Positions 1 through 5,439 are shown, counted from the first letter of the stretch. The stretch: DNA of 5,439 nucleotides from Sphingobacteriaceae bacterium (GCA_025450155.1 JANWIB010000071.1:1-5439), one strand, 5' to 3'. Numbers and translations: made by a program. Notes: generated by a model from the letters alone, not told the origin.

Positions 1-129
1 AATGCTGTCTTTTTCGGATCAGTATTATTGACCACCATCGGAGGAAGCTTTAATTTTGCTGCGCGGGAGCTTTTCATTGGAGCACAGATGATCCCTGTAG
101 TGTATCTTACCATAAATCCAAGCTATTAG
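1..129 (+). CDS. 3' end of an unrecognised hydrophobic protein (5' truncated by window edge)
   Basis: Frame 1 is open from the first base to a TAG at 127-129 and gives 42 residues ending in IPVVYLTINPSY. The stretch is strongly hydrophobic, has only one Arg and one Glu, and contains a run (VFFGSVLLTTIGG) that could be part of a membrane helix. The two other + frames close within about 50 bases. I do not recognise the family. It lacks the basic character expected of a transposase C-terminus, so although it sits next to a disrupted gene I cannot call it a transposase. Its stop lies 37 bases before the point where RibB homology begins on the opposite strand, and the two reading frames converge and overlap over 107-129. 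It may be the end of a gene brought in by the rearrangement that broke ribB, or a chance open frame; 42 codons is too few to decide. Confidence 0.35.
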   Translation, partial: NAVFFGSVLLTTIGGSFNFAARELFIGAQMIPVVYLTINPSY

Positions 130-307
130 GTGAGGTTAGATGAGTGGGTCCAGTTGTGACAGAACAGACCTTCTCCGCGGAAGCAAATTCTGCAGCCATT
201 ATCAAGTCACCTTCGTTTTCTCTATCTTCATCATCCACCACAATAACTACCCGTCCGGCTTTAATCTCCTCTATTGCTTCTTCTATCGTGTTTAATTTAA
301 TTTCCAT
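107..307 (-). pseudogene. ribB: Truncated 3,4-dihydroxy-2-butanone 4-phosphate synthase (RibB) N-terminal fragment
   Basis: RibB converts ribulose 5-phosphate into 3,4-dihydroxy-2-butanone 4-phosphate plus formate, supplying the four-carbon unit of riboflavin. Residues 1-47 (307 down to 167) match the enzyme's N-terminus well, including the acidic active-site loop VVDDEDRENEGDLIMAAE at about residues 23-40. After AEKV, where the family continues with an NFMA-type segment, the frame changes to an unrelated tail (CSVTTGPTHL...) and stops at 107-109. A complete enzyme has about 200 residues (about 400 when fused to GTP cyclohydrolase II), so roughly three quarters of the synthase is missing, including the later catalytic Thr/His region. 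It begins 63 bases after the lptF/G stop on the same strand and was probably the last gene of that operon. The loss looks like an insertion or recombination breakpoint near 166/167 rather than a point mutation. An assembly join at this place cannot be excluded. Confidence 0.85.
130..166. other. Rearrangement junction between RibB homology and the left-hand ORF
   Basis: This 37-base stretch separates the stop of the left-hand + strand ORF from the last base with RibB homology. Read on the minus strand from the breakpoint it begins CTGTTCTGTCACAACTGG, which loosely resembles the TCTGTTGCAA-type termini of IS6-family insertion sequences. The resemblance is by memory and by eye, only one end is visible, and no transposase or target duplication can be seen. 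It is best described as the unexplained side of a breakpoint. Confidence 0.3.
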
Positions 308-317
308 GCTTAAGAAA

Positions 318-325
318 CAAAAATA
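318..325 (-). promoter_or_regulatory. Possible Bacteroidota -7 box upstream of the ribB start
   Basis: The minus strand reads TATTTTTG, an exact match to the Bacteroidota -7 consensus TAnnTTTG, ten bases before the ribB ATG. No TTTG -33 element is found at the usual spacing (a TTTG lies only 13 bases upstream). In AT-rich DNA an eight-base match with two free positions is common, and transcription would begin almost at the start codon. Weak. Confidence 0.15.
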
Positions 326-347
326 CTCCCTGATTGGGCAAATCTTA

Positions 348-367
348 TAATCTATATGTAAAGATTA
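348..367 (-). other. Weak stem-loop after lptF/G
   Basis: TAATCT (348-353) and AGATTA (362-367) are inverted repeats that could pair as a 6-bp, A/T-rich stem with an 8-base loop immediately 3' of the permease stop codon. No T-run follows it on the transcribed strand, so it does not qualify as an intrinsic terminator. It might be an RNA processing or stabilising stem, or chance. Confidence 0.15.
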
Positions 368-370
368 ACT

Positions 371-1795
371 TCAAACCGCCTTTTGCCTTTTAAAGAATTT
401 CTGCATCATTTGCTTGTAATAATCTACATCAAATAAGGCTGAATCAACGGTTGCTTTATAGGTGAGAAAAACACCTACCGGTGTTAGAACGATAACGGAT
501 ATCCACATACCTAAAAAAGGTGAAATAGTTCCTTCTTTTGCTGATTTTTCACCAATAGTAAAAATAATGTGGTAAATCAGAAAAAATATGATTGCCATTA
601 CCACAGGTAATCCTAAACCACCTTTCCTGATAATTGCACCTAATGGGGCACCTATAAAAAATAACACCAGGCACGAAATTGAAAGCGTAAATTTACGTTG
701 ATATTCCATAATAAATCGCCGTATCCGACGGTTATAATCTTTGTTTATATCCGATGTTGCGCTCAAAATTGTTTTTACAGAGGATGCTTCATTAATGGCG
801 CTTTGAATGGCGCTTAATCGCGTTTGCTGAGGCAATATTTCTGAGACTTGATTTCTATATAACTTGATCATTTTTGTCTCTATTTGTCTGATAGGTAAGC
901 TATGCAGCTTAAATACTGTTTGAATACTTTTTGAAGAGCTTTTTACGCTGCTATCAAGCTGCTGTTGCGTAGAGTCTCTATAATACTTTAGCTGTCTTAA
1001 ATTGAGCATTGCATAATTAGATTTGAACAGATTTTCATCGGTTCTTGTATGCACAAAACTGGAAAGATCAAATTTCTGTTCTGTTTCTTTAAATCGGTAA
1101 CGGGTAAAACGTTGCCGGGGATTATACTGCTTCTCTCCTGGAGTTTCTTCATAGCGCACCCCGTTCTTAAGTTTCAATACCAGATATTGGTCATCTTCTG
1201 TACGATACATCTTGCCTTGCTGTGCCTTCAATACATTTACATTTCCTGTATTAATATTATGCTCATAAATCACCACACCATACAGTGTCTGCCCATCATC
1301 ATCCTTCTTTTGCACCCGGATAGAATATCCTGGGATACTGCTATTAAATATTCCCTCTTCAATTAAAAAAGCGGCTTTTTGATTTCGAACATCGTATAGC
1401 AAAGACCCCATTTTCAAATTGGCCACCGGCAGCATATAATCTGAGAATAAGAACGCAACAAGGCTTAGGCCCGAAACTAATAGCACTAAGGGTATCATTG
1501 CTTTTTGTAAGGATATGCCCGCAGCTTTTATGGCTACCAGCTCATAATTTTCGCCTAAACTTCCAAATGTCATGATAGACGAAAGCAGCATGGCCAAGGG
1601 AAGAGCCATGGCCACATTGGTAGCCGAGGCGTACCACAATAATTCAAGAATAACATACCACTCAAAGCCCTTCCCTATTAAATCGTCAATGTATTTAAAT
1701 AAAAATAACATCAACAAAACAAACATGACGATGAAAAAGGTAACGAAAAAAGGCCGGATAAAGGCTTTAATTACTAATAGATGAATCTTCTTCAC
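371..1795 (-). CDS. lptF/lptG: LptF/LptG (YjgP/YjgQ) family lipopolysaccharide transport permease
   Basis: Inner-membrane permease of the LptB2FG ABC transporter, which pulls lipopolysaccharide out of the inner membrane and hands it to LptC/LptA for delivery to the outer membrane. The 474 residues show the family layout: three N-terminal membrane helices (about 13-34, 46-76 and 98-120), a long hydrophilic periplasmic region (about 125-360, the beta-jellyroll domain in this family, here with a Ser/Gln-rich, probably helical part near 265-350), and three C-terminal helices (about 368-388, 394-415 and 425-447). Family hallmarks are GENYELVAIKAAGIS after helix 2 (81-95) and IGAPLGAIIRKGG after helix 4 (381-393). 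The start is GTG at 1793-1795; MKKIHLLVIKAF matches the usual family N-terminus and the first helix would lose its leader if started later. It lies 27 bases after the START-like gene and has no clear Shine-Dalgarno sequence, as is common in Bacteroidota. Sequence alone does not settle LptF versus LptG, and the partner gene and lptB are not in the window. Confidence 0.93.
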   Translation of the reverse strand: MKKIHLLVIKAFIRPFFVTFFIVMFVLLMLFLFKYIDDLIGKGFEWYVILELLWYASATNVAMALPLAMLLSSIMTFGSLGENYELVAIKAAGISLQKAMIPLVLLVSGLSLVAFLFSDYMLPVANLKMGSLLYDVRNQKAAFLIEEGIFNSSIPGYSIRVQKKDDDGQTLYGVVIYEHNINTGNVNVLKAQQGKMYRTEDDQYLVLKLKNGVRYEETPGEKQYNPRQRFTRYRFKETEQKFDLSSFVHTRTDENLFKSNYAMLNLRQLKYYRDSTQQQLDSSVKSSSKSIQTVFKLHSLPIRQIETKMIKLYRNQVSEILPQQTRLSAIQSAINEASSVKTILSATSDINKDYNRRIRRFIMEYQRKFTLSISCLVLFFIGAPLGAIIRKGGLGLPVVMAIIFFLIYHIIFTIGEKSAKEGTISPFLGMWISVIVLTPVGVFLTYKATVDSALFDVDYYKQMMQKFFKRQKAV

Positions 1796-1800
1796 AATAC

Positions 1801-1825
1801 AAAAATAGGGAATTAAACTTCCCTA
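1801..1825 (-). terminator. Terminator-like hairpin with T5 between the START-like gene and lptF/G
   Basis: On the minus strand the perfect 7-bp arms TAGGGAA (1825-1819) and TTCCCTA (1812-1806) flank a six-base loop and are followed directly by five T residues (1805-1801). The first arm begins with the TAG stop codon of the START-like gene, and the T-run ends five bases before the GTG of lptF/G. The stem has only three G:C pairs, so termination would be partial at best. It could act as an attenuator that lowers permease expression, or as a structure near the ribosome-binding region. The same T-run forms TATTTTTG (1807-1800), which also fits the Bacteroidota -7 box TAnnTTTG; both readings cannot be separated without transcript data. 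Confidence 0.4.
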
Positions 1826-2224
1826 AGCACCTAAAACGCTAACCAAATATTGGATTTGATTATCCCAAATTAGTTTACGATCATTCAAGGCATCTTCAGT
1901 CGCAAAATCTGTTATAGATAACGCGACATCGTTTGTTAATTCGTCTTGAACAATTTCCATTTCAAAATAGCAGTGAGGCTCATCCTCCATCCATTTAAAC
2001 TTCACAAGCTTATTTTCTTTTGCCGATAATAACTTGGCTTTATGTGCTTCGCCATCCCAATTAAATGTATACACTTGATCGCGATAGGTAACATCATCAG
2101 CAAACCACTGAGAAAGTCCATTGGGTTCACTTAAAAAAGTATATAATATTTTAGGAGATGACTTTATTTCATATTCTAAATTAAATTTTTTCTTCTCAGT
2201 AATTATCATTATCGTTTTTTCCAT
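1823..2224 (-). CDS. START-like (AHSA1-type) domain protein, conserved in Bacteroidota
   Basis: A 133-residue cytosolic protein with no signal peptide or membrane segment. It matches the small START/AHSA1-like family common in Bacteroidota: a first strand FNLEYEI (14-20), the helix SSPKILYTFLSEPNGLSQWFADDV (22-45), alternating strands (VYTFNWDG, KAKLLSAKE, LVKFKWMED, YFEMEIVQD, ALSITDFA), and a C-terminal helix KLIWDNQIQYLVSVLGA (117-133). Length and the LGA ending are typical. Such helix-grip folds often bind hydrophobic ligands, but no ligand or activity is established here and none can be read from the sequence. It is upstream of and co-oriented with lptF/G. The ATG at 2222-2224 gives MEKTIMIITEKKKFN; the second Met (codon 6, 2207-2209) would bring the N-terminus closer to the usual family length. 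An AGGAAG sits at 2245-2250, about 20 bases before the first ATG, which is too far for a standard ribosome-binding site, so the start is not decided. Confidence 0.9.
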   Translation of the reverse strand: MEKTIMIITEKKKFNLEYEIKSSPKILYTFLSEPNGLSQWFADDVTYRDQVYTFNWDGEAHKAKLLSAKENKLVKFKWMEDEPHCYFEMEIVQDELTNDVALSITDFATEDALNDRKLIWDNQIQYLVSVLGA

Positions 2225-2658
2225 TACTTATTCTAACATAAAGTCTTCCTTAACATTTTTTTTAAAGAAAGGTATTTTAAACTACATATGCAACCCTTTA
2301 GAGGCGTCATTATGTAATACAAGTTTAATGTAAATAGCAACGCTTCGGTAAAAGCAGAAAGACTGACACCAAGGGTTAATAGTAATCCCCAAAGTGTTAT
2401 TTCATATAATATTATGGATTCAATTCCTTAACATTATCAAGTCCATCCATTAAAAACCGTTTTGATTCCTGATTACCAAACGATAGTGTAAAAGGTCCGC
2501 CTATGGTCTTTCCCCCTCCATTAGGTGTCATTTTGCCCATTAGAGTAAAACTCATGAATATGGTATTTTCTACTATTTATGTTATTCTTTATAAGATAAT
2601 GTGTGTCTTATCTATTGCCTCTTTAAAACCAACAGAACCAGTCATGACTCGATATAGG
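2225..2658. other. 434-base intergenic stretch without a convincing gene
   Basis: This AT-rich region lies between the stop of the repeat protein and the start of the START-like gene, and must hold the promoter for the latter if that gene heads the operon. I find no clear TTTG/TAnnTTTG promoter pair. The minus strand carries a possible 47-codon ORF (listed separately), a roughly 25-codon frame just past the repeat protein's stop, and a hydrophobic stretch near 2233-2429 (LWGLLLTLGVSLSAF...) that is open but lacks an upstream start codon. It also has a 10-base palindrome AGTCATGACT at 2640-2649 and short A/T-rich inverted repeats near 2590-2612. No tRNA, rRNA or strong terminator is apparent. 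The fragments could be remains of decayed genes. Confidence 0.5.
2412..2555 (-). CDS. Possible small protein, 47 residues, unrecognised
   Basis: ATG at 2553-2555 and TAA at 2412-2414 enclose 47 codons; an in-frame TAA a few codons upstream rules out a long N-terminal extension. The product starts MSFTLMGKMTPNGGGKTIGG and ends DGLDNVKELNP. The first 27 residues alternate like beta-strands with a Gly-rich turn, and the end is a charged helix-like tail, which is more protein-like than typical AT-rich chance ORFs. There is no evident ribosome-binding site and no family I recognise. It could equally be the surviving C-terminus of a decayed gene. Low confidence. Confidence 0.25.
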   Translation of the reverse strand: MSFTLMGKMTPNGGGKTIGGPFTLSFGNQESKRFLMDGLDNVKELNP

Positions 2659-5439
2659 TTATCCTCCGCCACCGCCTGAGCTTGGCAATTCGTTAAGAAA
2701 TAACTGCCTGATACTTTCTTGTGGCGTTGTACTTTCATCTTCAACGATTATTTTAACCAATTTATCTCTCAGCCGGGTCCTTCTGAACGGATCAGATAGC
2801 AATTCATTTATACGTTTCAATGTGTTTTCATCATTTAGTTCTGCAAAAAATAGTTCTACCGCTCCTTTAGCTTGCCGACTCTCGGATGCTAAATAGAAAA
2901 TAGGCTTATAAGAGGAATATTTTATAATTAAATTGAATGCCTGATCTAAATTATAACCATTTCGAATCATTTCTGACAAATACGTTGATAATGAACGTAG
3001 TTCTAAAATAGCATTGAGTTGTATCAAACGACTCTTAGACCAATTGCTTAAATAGAGCACTATTTGTTCTCTTTCAGCCATGTTAGCCATCCAGCTTTTC
3101 AGATGAGGAAGGCTCTCTATTGTTATCCGGGCGATTTTATTAGCAAGCATGGCTATCAACCCATCTGCCGTAAGGGTTTCAGCACCTTTAAGACTAAGTA
3201 TATCTTTATTAAGTTTATCAAGGGTCTCAAGGGGTAGGTTTTTTAGATAATTCATCACGACTGTTCTTCTTTCATGATCACGGATACGAGCAAGGAAGAG
3301 AACGATTTGATCGTGACTAGGCAGGTTTTTAGACAGGGTCATTAGTGCACCCCATTCTGAACGAAGTAATTGTTCTATTTCATTGGGCGAAAGGCTATTT
3401 AACAATTCTTTGAATGCCGGATCACTAATTCTGTCGGCAATCATAGCCAATGCCCGCTTGTCTTCAACATCGGCGAGGAAATGCCCCACAACAGTCCGTA
3501 TTTCATTCGATAGATTCGGGTCACGAAACCAGGAAGTGAACCCCGGATAGCGATTCCACTTCTCGGATAACAGCCTGATTCGTGTTAGGAGAGATTTTTC
3601 TGCATTAGCCCATTTTGAACGGTCAGCCAACATCCCATTTAATTCGTCTAAATACGTATTGCCTACCTGATACTTTAAATAAAACGCTATTGCCTCCTTA
3701 TTTTTAGGTTTTACCCCGCTTGCTAACCAATCAATAATATTCGAATCATTCGGCCCCCGGGGTGGTTGCCCACCACTTCCTGAATCTCCGCCACCGCCGT
3801 TACCACCTGAGCCTGAATCGCCACCGCTTAAGCCTCTGGGGCCTGAGGGCGGTTGTCCTCCACCACCTCCGTTCCCTCCGCCGCCCGAATCCCCAAGAAG
3901 AAACAATTGCCTAATGTTTTCTTTCTCACCAGTACCCCCTCGCTCTACTATTTCAACCAGTTTGTCGGTTATACGAATCTTATTTGACACATCGGATAAG
4001 ATATTGTTTATACGTATAAGCCCCTCCTCAGAATTGAGTTCTGCAAAAAATAGTTCTGCAGCTCGTTTAGCTCGTGGCTCATACATGCCGGTTACGAAGT
4101 GGAGTATATAGTTATACCTGGAATATTTTACGGCTAAATTGAAGGCTTCATCTAAATTATACCCCTTCTGAATCATTTCTGACAACTGCATTGCGACCGC
4201 AGCTTCAGGTTTTGCCAGAATGGTATTGAGTTGTGCTAAATGTTCATCAGACAGTCCGCTTAAATATTTTGCTATTTCTTCTTTTCTATTCATTCTATCC
4301 AGCCAGCGGTTAAGATGGGGAAAGGCATCCGATATTTTCATCCAGAAGATTTTATTAGAAAGCATTGCTATCAGTTCACCTGTGGAAAGCGCTTCAATAC
4401 CGCTATAACCAGGTAATTGTATCTCCCGGTCAAGTTTGTCCAGTAATAAGGGTGATAGACCTTTTAGGTAATTCATTACTGCCGCTCTTTTCTCATGATC
4501 CTGGATACGATTTAGGAAAAAGGCTATATTACTGTAATTGGGCATGCTTTCAAACAGAGCCTTTAGGGCATTCCATGTTGAACGAAGAAGCTGTTCTAAT
4601 TCATTTACTGAAAGGTTATTTAAAGATTCTTTGAATCCCGGCTCAGCAATTCTGTCAGCAATCATCGCTAGTGCCCGCTTATCTTCAGCCTCAGCGAGAA
4701 AATGCCCCACAGCAGCTCGTATGTCCTCTGACAAATTCGGATCATAAAACCATTCTCTAAACCCTGGATATGGTTTCCAATTGATGGATAATAAATCTAT
4801 TCGTTTTAGAATAGTTTTTTCCGCGTTGGCCCATTTTGAGCGATTGGCCAACAAGCTATTTAATTCTTCCAAAGACTTATTGCTTGCCTGGTACTTTAAA
4901 TAAAATTCTATGGGCTCTTTGTTTTTTGGTTTTACTCCTTCTAACCAGCTGATAATATTCGCATGATTCAACAATCTGGATGATTGCCCGCTTCCTCCTG
5001 AACTGCCAGAGCTTCCTCCAGATGGCGGTTGTTCACCTCCACCACCGGAGCCTTCTCCCGAATCACCACTTGGATTATTCGCAATATCGGACATTCGTTG
5101 TGCCATCAGTTGTCTGTTTGTCGGATTGGCAAATTCGGTGTTCAACATTGCTAATTCTTCATCGTTTGATAGTAAATAAGCTTCTTCCATAACCCGTTTG
5201 ACTTGCGGATTAGATATTTCCTCTACGGCAGTCAGTAAATTGAAATGTCGTGAATAAATGATACACAACTCAAATGCTTCATCCAGATTATAATTAGCTG
5301 CTATCATTTCCATCAAACGAGCCATGACCGCAGGTTCGGATAAAGCCGCATCGAAAAGTAACAATTCGCCATTCCCTTCCTTTGTCAGCCTCACTAACAG
5401 TGCTATGAACTCTTCTCGTTTAACTGCATCTTTTATTTC
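2659..5439 (-). CDS. Large Gly-linked tandem helical-repeat protein, unknown function (5' end beyond window)
   Basis: The frame is open from the right edge (base 5439) to TAA at 2659-2661, giving 926 visible residues. A GTG at 5392-5394 is not the true start: the 15 codons before it (EIKDAVKREEFIALL) continue the repeat alignment, so the gene extends past the window. Residues below count from that GTG. The order is: end of a first unit (to about 105), Gly/Ser linker (108-139), unit A (146-499), Gly/Pro linker (501-548), unit B (552-899), and a C-terminal SSGGGGG. Units A and B align along their whole length with landmarks GVKPKNKE, RSKWANAEK, HFLA..EDKRALAMIADRI, GYNLD.AFNL..KYS, ELFFAELN and IRQLFL. 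Each unit holds about five degenerate helical-pair subrepeats of 65-78 residues. No transmembrane segment and almost no cysteine is seen. The architecture suggests an alpha-solenoid binding or scaffold protein, or a secreted host-interaction protein, but I recognise no family and the N-terminus that might show a secretion signal is missing. Confidence 0.85.
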   Translation of the reverse strand, partial: EIKDAVKREEFIALLVRLTKEGNGELLLFDAALSEPAVMARLMEMIAANYNLDEAFELCIIYSRHFNLLTAVEEISNPQVKRVMEEAYLLSNDEELAMLNTEFANPTNRQLMAQRMSDIANNPSGDSGEGSGGGGEQPPSGGSSGSSGGSGQSSRLLNHANIISWLEGVKPKNKEPIEFYLKYQASNKSLEELNSLLANRSKWANAEKTILKRIDLLSINWKPYPGFREWFYDPNLSEDIRAAVGHFLAEAEDKRALAMIADRIAEPGFKESLNNLSVNELEQLLRSTWNALKALFESMPNYSNIAFFLNRIQDHEKRAAVMNYLKGLSPLLLDKLDREIQLPGYSGIEALSTGELIAMLSNKIFWMKISDAFPHLNRWLDRMNRKEEIAKYLSGLSDEHLAQLNTILAKPEAAVAMQLSEMIQKGYNLDEAFNLAVKYSRYNYILHFVTGMYEPRAKRAAELFFAELNSEEGLIRINNILSDVSNKIRITDKLVEIVERGGTGEKENIRQLFLLGDSGGGGNGGGGGQPPSGPRGLSGGDSGSGGNGGGGDSGSGGQPPRGPNDSNIIDWLASGVKPKNKEAIAFYLKYQVGNTYLDELNGMLADRSKWANAEKSLLTRIRLLSEKWNRYPGFTSWFRDPNLSNEIRTVVGHFLADVEDKRALAMIADRISDPAFKELLNSLSPNEIEQLLRSEWGALMTLSKNLPSHDQIVLFLARIRDHERRTVVMNYLKNLPLETLDKLNKDILSLKGAETLTADGLIAMLANKIARITIESLPHLKSWMANMAEREQIVLYLSNWSKSRLIQLNAILELRSLSTYLSEMIRNGYNLDQAFNLIIKYSSYKPIFYLASESRQAKGAVELFFAELNDENTLKRINELLSDPFRRTRLRDKLVKIIVEDESTTPQESIRQLFLNELPSSGGGGG
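2698..3741 (-). repeat. Repeat unit B of the large protein
   Basis: A 348-residue unit from NIIDWLASGVKPKNKE to IRQLFL, aligned with unit A with only small gaps (for example a shortened loop where A has REIQLPGYSGIEAL and B has KDILSLKGAETL). Subrepeat helices fall near residues 568, 632, 709, 776 and 843, matching the spacing in unit A. It is followed by NELPSSGGGGG and the stop codon, the point where another linker would be expected to begin. Confidence 0.85.
3751..3894 (-). repeat. Gly/Pro/Gln-rich linker 2 of the large protein
   Basis: About 48 residues, longer than linker 1, with repeated DSG(S)GGNGGGG and two QPP(S/R)GP motifs. The QPP motif is shared with linker 1, so the linker belongs to the repeated module. 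The coding strand carries several G-runs (complement of 3866-3895) and a CCCCGGGG palindrome at 3755-3762. Confidence 0.75.
3898..4959 (-). repeat. Repeat unit A of the large protein
   Basis: A 354-residue unit running from NIISWLEGVKPKNKE to IRQLFL. It is co-linear with unit B at a period of about 406 residues, with roughly half or more of residues identical by eye. Subrepeat helices with a common pattern (Lys/Arg-x-x-Ala...Phe/Tyr-Leu...Leu-x-x-Leu-Asn) start near residues 162, 225, 303, 372 and 443, at intervals of 63-78 residues. Confidence 0.85.
4978..5073 (-). repeat. Gly/Ser-rich linker 1 of the large protein
   Basis: About 32 residues consisting mostly of Gly and Ser with one EQPP motif. 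It separates the partial unit 0 from unit A. Because Gly codons are GGN, it is a GC-rich island within AT-rich coding sequence. It is likely a flexible, disordered spacer. Confidence 0.7.
5079..5439 (-). repeat. Repeat unit 0 of the large protein (C-terminal third only)
   Basis: This segment aligns with the last third of units A and B: VKREEFIALL matches NRKEEIAKYL, and NYNLDEAFELCIIYSRH matches GYNLDEAFNLAVKYSRY of unit A. It is more diverged than A and B are from each other, and lacks the IRQLFL end motif, finishing instead in a MSDIANN segment before the linker. It shows that at least one more unit lies to the right of the window. Confidence 0.75.

Noticed and set aside
1..129. Left-edge ORF as an insertion-sequence transposase
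   Set aside because: The 42 visible residues have almost no basic residues and look membrane-associated, unlike known transposase C-termini.
144..350. 68-codon + strand ORF opposite the ribB fragment
   Set aside because: It is antisense to clear RibB coding sequence and rich in Ser/Thr/Ile runs, as expected from a shadow frame.
1049..1366. 105-codon + strand ORF inside the permease gene
   Set aside because: It is antisense to well-supported LptF/G coding sequence; the hydrophobic product arises from complementing its codons.
2121..2333. 70-codon + strand ORF across the start of the START-like gene
   Set aside because: It is mostly antisense to the START-like N-terminus, with a low-complexity Ile/Ser/Phe product.
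2590..2612. Overlapping short inverted repeats (ATAAGA/TCTTAT and AGATAA/TTATCT) downstream of the repeat protein as a terminator
   Set aside because: Arms are only six A/T-rich pairs and no T-run follows on the transcribed strand.
2640..2649. Palindrome AGTCATGACT as an operator
   Set aside because: A single isolated 10-base palindrome past a stop codon, with no second copy or promoter nearby.
3914..5192. Several 62-89-codon + strand ORFs opposite the repeat protein
   Set aside because: All are antisense to the repeat units, some overlap one another, and none resembles a known protein.
2659..5439. CRISPR array or DNA-level satellite as the cause of the repeats
   Set aside because: The repetition is at protein level with diverged codons, a long period and an uninterrupted reading frame; there are no short identical repeats with spacers.

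Overview
The window looks like an AT-rich chromosomal segment from a member of the Bacteroidota. The main reasons are a short START/AHSA1-like protein of the type widespread in that phylum, directly followed on the same strand by an LptF/LptG-family permease and then by the start of a riboflavin-synthesis gene (ribB), a gene neighbourhood I associate with Cytophagales-like bacteria. The broken ribB and the large Gly-linked repeat protein would suit a rearranged, possibly host-associated genome of the Amoebophilus/Cardinium kind. That last step is inference; the sequence alone does not prove a lifestyle or a species.

Layout, left to right. Bases 1-129 (+ strand) are the 3' end of an unrecognised, hydrophobic reading frame. 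Bases 130-166 are a short junction sequence. Bases 167-307 (- strand) encode the first 47 residues of RibB, after which homology stops abruptly; the frame runs on with foreign residues to 107. Bases 371-1795 (- strand) are a full LptF/LptG permease starting at GTG. Bases 1823-2224 (- strand) are the START-like protein. Transcription would run START-like -> lptF/G -> ribB remnant. A 7-bp hairpin followed by five T residues lies between the first two genes. Bases 2225-2658 hold no convincing gene, only a possible 47-codon small ORF. Bases 2659-5439 (- strand) are the 3' part of one very large ORF that stays open to the right edge of the window.

The large ORF is the most distinctive feature. The visible 926 residues are two near-complete copies of a roughly 350-residue helical unit (period about 406 residues including linker) and the end of a third. 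They are separated by Gly/Ser/Pro/Gln-rich linkers and end in five glycines. Each unit is itself built from about five degenerate 65-78-residue helical subrepeats. I recognise no named family in it.

The permease has a known role in lipopolysaccharide export to the outer membrane. The START-like protein is conserved but functionally undefined. The ribB fragment cannot make active enzyme. The repeat protein is separated from the permease cluster by about 430 bases and shows no evident functional tie to it.
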